Source of the DNA: Paenibacillus plantarum
GTDB taxonomy: Bacteria; Bacillota; Bacilli; Paenibacillales; NBRC-103111
Assembly: GCF_013141695.1 (NCBI RefSeq)
Contig: NZ_WHNY01000075.1
Span: 558,001-622,000, forward strand
Length of the DNA: 64,000 bases
Direction: 5' to 3'
Shown: positions 60,590 through 64,000 of the stretch, one piece after another
Layout of the letters: each line of letters begins with the position of its first letter
Position numbering within the stretch: position 1 is the first letter of the stretch
The notes under the pieces: model-generated
Seen by the model: the letters and a program-made list of their open reading frames with translations, nothing else
Told to the model about the DNA's origin: nothing
Database searches by the model: none
Position numbers and translations under genes: made by a program

Positions 60590-60624
60590 AAGCTAGATCG
60601 AAAGGAATTTCAAGATAAAGTTGG

Positions 60625-61896
60625 TTAATCCACTACTTTCCTCTGGAAGAGGCGCAGGCCAACCGATACGAGCAACATAAGGGTGAAAATGAAAAAGAAT
60701 TGCATCAGCATTGGTCCCCATAGGCCCCATGCCGTTTCGCCGTTCAAGGGGAAGGGGGCCGCGGCAGCTGAATTGCTCGCTAAGTCTAGTCGGAGAAAAC
60801 TGGGCTCTGTATCTAACAAGAGCAGCTGCAATGGTTTCCAGAGCAGAATCGTTGTGAATAGGGCAAGTACAGCGTGTAGCGCGCGAGACTGTAGGAAAAA
60901 TGTATATCTAGCATCGGTTTTCTGATGGAAGCCAGCAACCTGTGCGTGGGCGGACAAGCCTCCCCAACCGAGGAAGGCACTGAGCAGCGCCATTTGCGGC
61001 AGAAGAGAGAGATCCTTTGCTTGGCTAAAAGCATAGGCACCAAGGTGAATTTCCATCAATCCTTTGATCCATTGCGGTGTTGTGTCTGTGAAAATACCCA
61101 TGAAGCTAAGAAGGAATTGCGTGACGGGACGAAGGATATCGGCAAAATGAGTGATGGTGATTACATTGATTAGTACGGAAAATATCATCATGTATCCGCC
61201 AATCAACATTAGCGTTTGCACAGCGGAGGTTACTGCATCTCCGAGAAGCTTACCGAAAGCACGTCCATCTTCCCAATACGCTTGGCGCATGGTCATGAGG
61301 GCAGATTTCACAATAGAAGTCGATTCCTTCGGTTTCAATACTAGTTTTTTTGCTTCAAGAGGGGCGATGGATTGCTTGCTTTGTCGCATCAAGAATCCTG
61401 TTGCGATAGCGGAAATATAATGAATAATCGCAAGTAGGATCCCTAGTTTGGCGTTGTGAAGGAATCCAATCCCGATAACCATGATTAGGAATAACGGACT
61501 GGACAAATGCGAGAGGGCCGTTAACCGCTCTGTTTCCGTACGTGTAAGAAGGTTTTTTTCGCGCAGCGATGCAGTAATTCTAGCTCCCGCTGGAAATCCT
61601 ATAACAATGCCTGATGCCAAAGCCCAGCCACTAACGCCGGGCAGGCGGAAAATGAAGCGCATTAGCGGTTCTAGGAGCACGCCTGTGCCTTGAATGACAC
61701 CGAAGCCAATTAAGAGCTCGGCCATAATAAGGAAAGGCATCAAGGCAGGAAAGACGAGCTTCCACCAAATAGTCAGCCCTTCGAGAGAAGACTGAAAAGC
61801 TTTGTCAGGAAATAGAATGACAGATATAACGACCAGTCCAGCCAAAGCTCCCAACACCAGTGTGGTGAGTTTGGCATGGAATCTTGCATTAGGCAT
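60625..61896 (-). CDS. ylbJ: Sporulation integral membrane protein YlbJ
   Basis: The minus-strand gene lies between coaD and ylbL, as in Bacillales. The start is ATG 61896 (MPNARFHAK) after GAGGTGATGC; the upstream ATG is less likely. The 423-residue protein has about ten hydrophobic segments and conserved FPALMPFLIMAELLIGFGV and GVSGWALASGIVIGFPAGAR segments of the YlbJ family, which is needed for spore cortex formation. It implies a spore-forming host. Confidence 0.93.
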   Translation of the reverse strand: MPNARFHAKLTTLVLGALAGLVVISVILFPDKAFQSSLEGLTIWWKLVFPALMPFLIMAELLIGFGVIQGTGVLLEPLMRFIFRLPGVSGWALASGIVIGFPAGARITASLREKNLLTRTETERLTALSHLSSPLFLIMVIGIGFLHNAKLGILLAIIHYISAIATGFLMRQSKQSIAPLEAKKLVLKPKESTSIVKSALMTMRQAYWEDGRAFGKLLGDAVTSAVQTLMLIGGYMMIFSVLINVITITHFADILRPVTQFLLSFMGIFTDTTPQWIKGLMEIHLGAYAFSQAKDLSLLPQMALLSAFLGWGGLSAHAQVAGFHQKTDARYTFFLQSRALHAVLALFTTILLWKPLQLLLLDTEPSFLRLDLASNSAAAAPFPLNGETAWGLWGPMLMQFFFIFTLMLLVSVGLRLFQRKVVD

Positions 61897-62018
61897 AGCA
61901 TCACCTCGTCCATCGAACATGCTTCATTGTACGCAAGTAGGCAAGCGATTAGACCAAGCTTTCATCGAGAATAGGTAGGCCAAACAACAAGTGAAAGCAA
62001 CAGGAAAGGGGAACCTGT

Positions 62019-63140
62019 ATGGATAAGGAAGAAGAGAGCACGATTCGTTCGTGGTCGAATGATTCATATCGATATCCGAGAAGCTCGGCGACAAGACGTT
62101 ACCTAGTTTCTGCGCTCGTAGGGATCATTATTGTATATTTGCTGTTTTTTGTGCGTTTGCCTTACTTTGTTTTTATGCCGGGGACTGCAGAAGAAATCAA
62201 GCCGATGGTGTCGATATCCAAAAGCACTGGCCCGGAAAAAGGGCAGCTTATGCTAACGACCGTTCGCGTAGCGGATGCTAATGTGGTGAACTATTTGGTA
62301 GGACTCATTCATCCGTATGAAGAAATCCAGCCCAAAACGTCTGTACTCAAGCAAGGAGAGTCCGAGCAAGAGTATTCACAGCGCCAGGAATACGTCATGT
62401 TAACCTCACAGGCTAGTGCGATTCAAGCAGCTTATAGAGAGGCCAAGATCCCTTTTCATATTGATCATGAGGGTGTAATGGTCCTTCAAACAGTCCCAGG
62501 TTTATCGGGTGAGAAGGTACTGAAACCAGGTGATGTGCTTTTGAAGGCAGGGGACAAAGAGGTGAAAGTAGCGCAGGATCTACTAGACTCTCTCGCGGGC
62601 AAAAAAGCAGGAGACACCATCTCCATTACGTATGCTAGGAAGAAAACGGAAATGCAGACGACGCTGACGTTGGGTGCGTTGCCGCTACAAGAGGGAGAAA
62701 AGGTACAGCGGGCAGGGATTGGTGTCGTTCCAGCGGGAATGCAATCGGTAAAGGCCGATCTGGAGGATCAGCAGGTGTCAATTAAAGCCGGAGATATTGG
62801 GGGGCCGTCAGCTGGCCTCATGTTTTCATTAGAGATATTCAATCAGCTTGTACCTGAGGATATTACGAAGGGGTATCGCATTGCAGGAACGGGAACAATT
62901 GAAGCAGATGGCACCGTAGGACCGATTGGCGGTATTCAACATAAGATTATTGCTGCGGATCGGGAAAAGGCAGAAATTTTCTTTGCACCCAAAAATATGA
63001 CCTACAAAGACGGGACCAAGATCGAGAATTATGCGGATGCGGTCAAAAGAGCAAAGCAAATCAAGACGAAGATGAAAATCGTCGAGATTGGCACGATGGA
63101 AGATGCCTTGAAATATCTAGCAGCTTTGCCTCCGAAATAA
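62019..63140 (+). CDS. ylbL: PDZ-domain Lon-like serine protease (YlbL/SepM)
   Basis: The 373-residue protein has an N-terminal TM segment (LVSALVGIIIVYLLFFVRLP), a PDZ domain near residues 125-215 (LKPGDVLLKAGDKEV) and a Lon-type catalytic domain. GDIGGPSAGLMFSLEIF carries the catalytic Ser and GPIGGIQHKIIAA the Lys. It is a membrane-anchored secreted-side protease, divergent from ylbJ. Confidence 0.93.
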   Translation: MDKEEESTIRSWSNDSYRYPRSSATRRYLVSALVGIIIVYLLFFVRLPYFVFMPGTAEEIKPMVSISKSTGPEKGQLMLTTVRVADANVVNYLVGLIHPYEEIQPKTSVLKQGESEQEYSQRQEYVMLTSQASAIQAAYREAKIPFHIDHEGVMVLQTVPGLSGEKVLKPGDVLLKAGDKEVKVAQDLLDSLAGKKAGDTISITYARKKTEMQTTLTLGALPLQEGEKVQRAGIGVVPAGMQSVKADLEDQQVSIKAGDIGGPSAGLMFSLEIFNQLVPEDITKGYRIAGTGTIEADGTVGPIGGIQHKIIAADREKAEIFFAPKNMTYKDGTKIENYADAVKRAKQIKTKMKIVEIGTMEDALKYLAALPPK

Positions 63141-63171
63141 GTCATATCTAGCTCAAATAATATTATTTAAA

Positions 63172-63201
63172 TTGACAAAAGGTATGCATAATGGATATAA
63201 T
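63172..63201 (+). promoter_or_regulatory. Promoter of yceD-rpmF operon
   Basis: TTGACA (63172-63177), 18 bases, TATAAT (63196-63201), just before the yceD start. A near-consensus housekeeping promoter. Confidence 0.8.
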
Positions 63202-63227
63202 AATCTTTGTTTGTTTGGGGTGATATC

Positions 63228-63737
63228 ATGCAAATTCGTTTTAGAGAGCTATCTCTGCAAGGGCAATCGGTACCTATGAGCGAAGTTATGAATTTGACGG
63301 AGCCTTTCGAGGGTCGTCAAGACATTCTTAGCCATGGAACTGTTCATGCGAATCTTCATGCAAAGTATGAAGAAGGAGTAGTTAAAGTTAACGGTTCGTT
63401 AACGCTAGACTTGGAGTTAAGCTGTTCCCGATGCTTAACGCACACTAACCAAACTATTAAGCTTCCATTCAAGGAAGTTTTCATGCAAAAGCCGGAAGAA
63501 GAAGATCCAGAGCTAGACGAGGATATTCATCTGGTGGTTGGGGATAAAGTAGATTTGGAGCCTTACGTTGTAGAGAATGTAGTGGTCGGTTTACCGTACA
63601 TACCACTTTGTGACGAAGCGTGCAAAGGTCTGTGTCCCGTGTGCGGAGAAAATCGCAATCAACGTGATTGCGGCTGTAAGCAGGATAAGATTGATCCTAG
63701 ACTTGCAGGTCTCGCGGACTTTTTTAACAAAGAATAA
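63228..63737 (+). CDS. ylbN: YceD/DUF177-family protein
   Basis: ATG 63228 follows GGGGTGAT; the longer frame has none. The 169-residue protein has the DUF177 pattern and a Cys cluster (CSRCL near 79-83; CDEACKGLCPVCGENRNQRD, 140-159). It is always next to rpmF and is linked to ribosome/23S rRNA biogenesis. Confidence 0.93.
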   Translation: MQIRFRELSLQGQSVPMSEVMNLTEPFEGRQDILSHGTVHANLHAKYEEGVVKVNGSLTLDLELSCSRCLTHTNQTIKLPFKEVFMQKPEEEDPELDEDIHLVVGDKVDLEPYVVENVVVGLPYIPLCDEACKGLCPVCGENRNQRDCGCKQDKIDPRLAGLADFFNKE

Positions 63738-63774
63738 GGCAACGCCGAAATTCGTATAAGGAGGTGTTTTGAAT

Positions 63775-63948
63775 ATGGCAGTACCTCAAAGAAGAACGTC
63801 CAAAACTCGTCGCGACAAGCGCCGTACTCACTTTAAATTGGAAGTTCCAGGCATGGTGAAATGTGACCAATGTGCAGAACTGAAGCTAGCACACCACGTG
63901 TGCAAGTCTTGCGGAACTTACAAAAGCAGAGAGATCGTAAAAGCATAA
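63775..63948 (+). CDS. rpmF: 50S ribosomal protein L32
   Basis: ATG 63775 follows AAGGAGG. The 57-residue protein MAVPQRRTSKTRRDKRRTHF with CDQC and CKSC zinc ligands is L32. It is a structural component of the large subunit and is co-transcribed with yceD. Confidence 0.97.
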   Translation: MAVPQRRTSKTRRDKRRTHFKLEVPGMVKCDQCAELKLAHHVCKSCGTYKSREIVKA

Positions 63949-63957
63949 GATTGGACA

Positions 63958-63992
63958 TAGTACTTCATCCTAGGTGAGGTGCTATTTTTTTT
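63958..63992 (+). terminator. Terminator after rpmF
   Basis: A 12-bp stem with G-U pairs (63958-63969 with 63973-63984), three-base loop and a T8 run. Confidence 0.85.
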
Positions 63993-64000
63993 GCTTTCTT

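Overview
The window is Gram-positive, Firmicutes, and most likely Paenibacillus or a close relative. The right end carries the conserved Bacillales block rsmD, coaD, ylbJ (opposite strand), ylbL, yceD/ylbN and rpmF. Ribosome binding sites are strong AGGAGG types, TTG and GTG starts are frequent, and copper-amine-oxidase-type stalk domains, common in Paenibacillus secreted proteins, are present. No rRNA, tRNA or CRISPR array was found.

Almost everything left of about 59.0 kb reads as one large prophage of the PBSX/skin (Xkd) contractile-tail type. Its left end lies outside the window: no integrase is visible, and the sequence opens inside a minus-strand operon with an ImmA/IrrE-type metallopeptidase (262-852). 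Between that peptidase and the CI-like repressor (11109-11462) sits about 10 kb of defence-like cargo. This is an Eco57I-type adenine methylase overlapping a PLD-nuclease/SNF2-helicase fusion (1191-8080), followed by a SIR2-domain protein (8923-10518). The genetic switch (11506-11606) has four near-identical operators around a textbook promoter, and a fifth lies inside the Cro-like gene.

From 11.6 to 25.6 kb is the early operon. It holds DNA-binding regulators, an SbcD/SbcC-like nuclease pair, an initiator with origin-like iterons inside its gene, a G39P-type helicase loader, DnaB helicase, a RuvC-like resolvase and an orphan methyltransferase. A sigma-region-4 late activator follows (25739-26305). 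The 26.4-31.4 kb stretch is a patchwork of accessory genes separated by terminators: two secreted stalk-domain paralogues, a Prp-protease homologue lacking both catalytic residues, and a ParB-methylase fusion.

From 31.4 to 54.7 kb is the late operon in canonical PBSX order: terminases, portal, head morphogenesis, scaffold, capsid, connectors, sheath, tube, frameshifted tail chaperone, tape measure, LysM protein, baseplate, spike and fibre. It is interrupted at 36.8-38.5 kb by a terminator-bounded moron encoding a nuclease-like domain fused to a long Ala/Gly hydrophobic segment. Lysis genes (holin, glucosaminidase) follow. Next come a two-gene soluble-plus-four-TM cassette resembling RexAB or Kiwa in architecture, strong terminators, a minus-strand Sda-like sporulation inhibitor and a broken MazG-like gene. 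Host genes begin at rsmD (59496).

Most promising for new biology: the nuclease/glycine-rich moron (37078-38358), the soluble/4-TM pair (56806-58260), the methylase/PLD-helicase/SIR2 cargo, the dead Prp homologue (27120-27557), the JAB-like extension of the head protein with its overlapping small gene, and the nested hairpin that buries the ribosome binding site of the gene at 30049.
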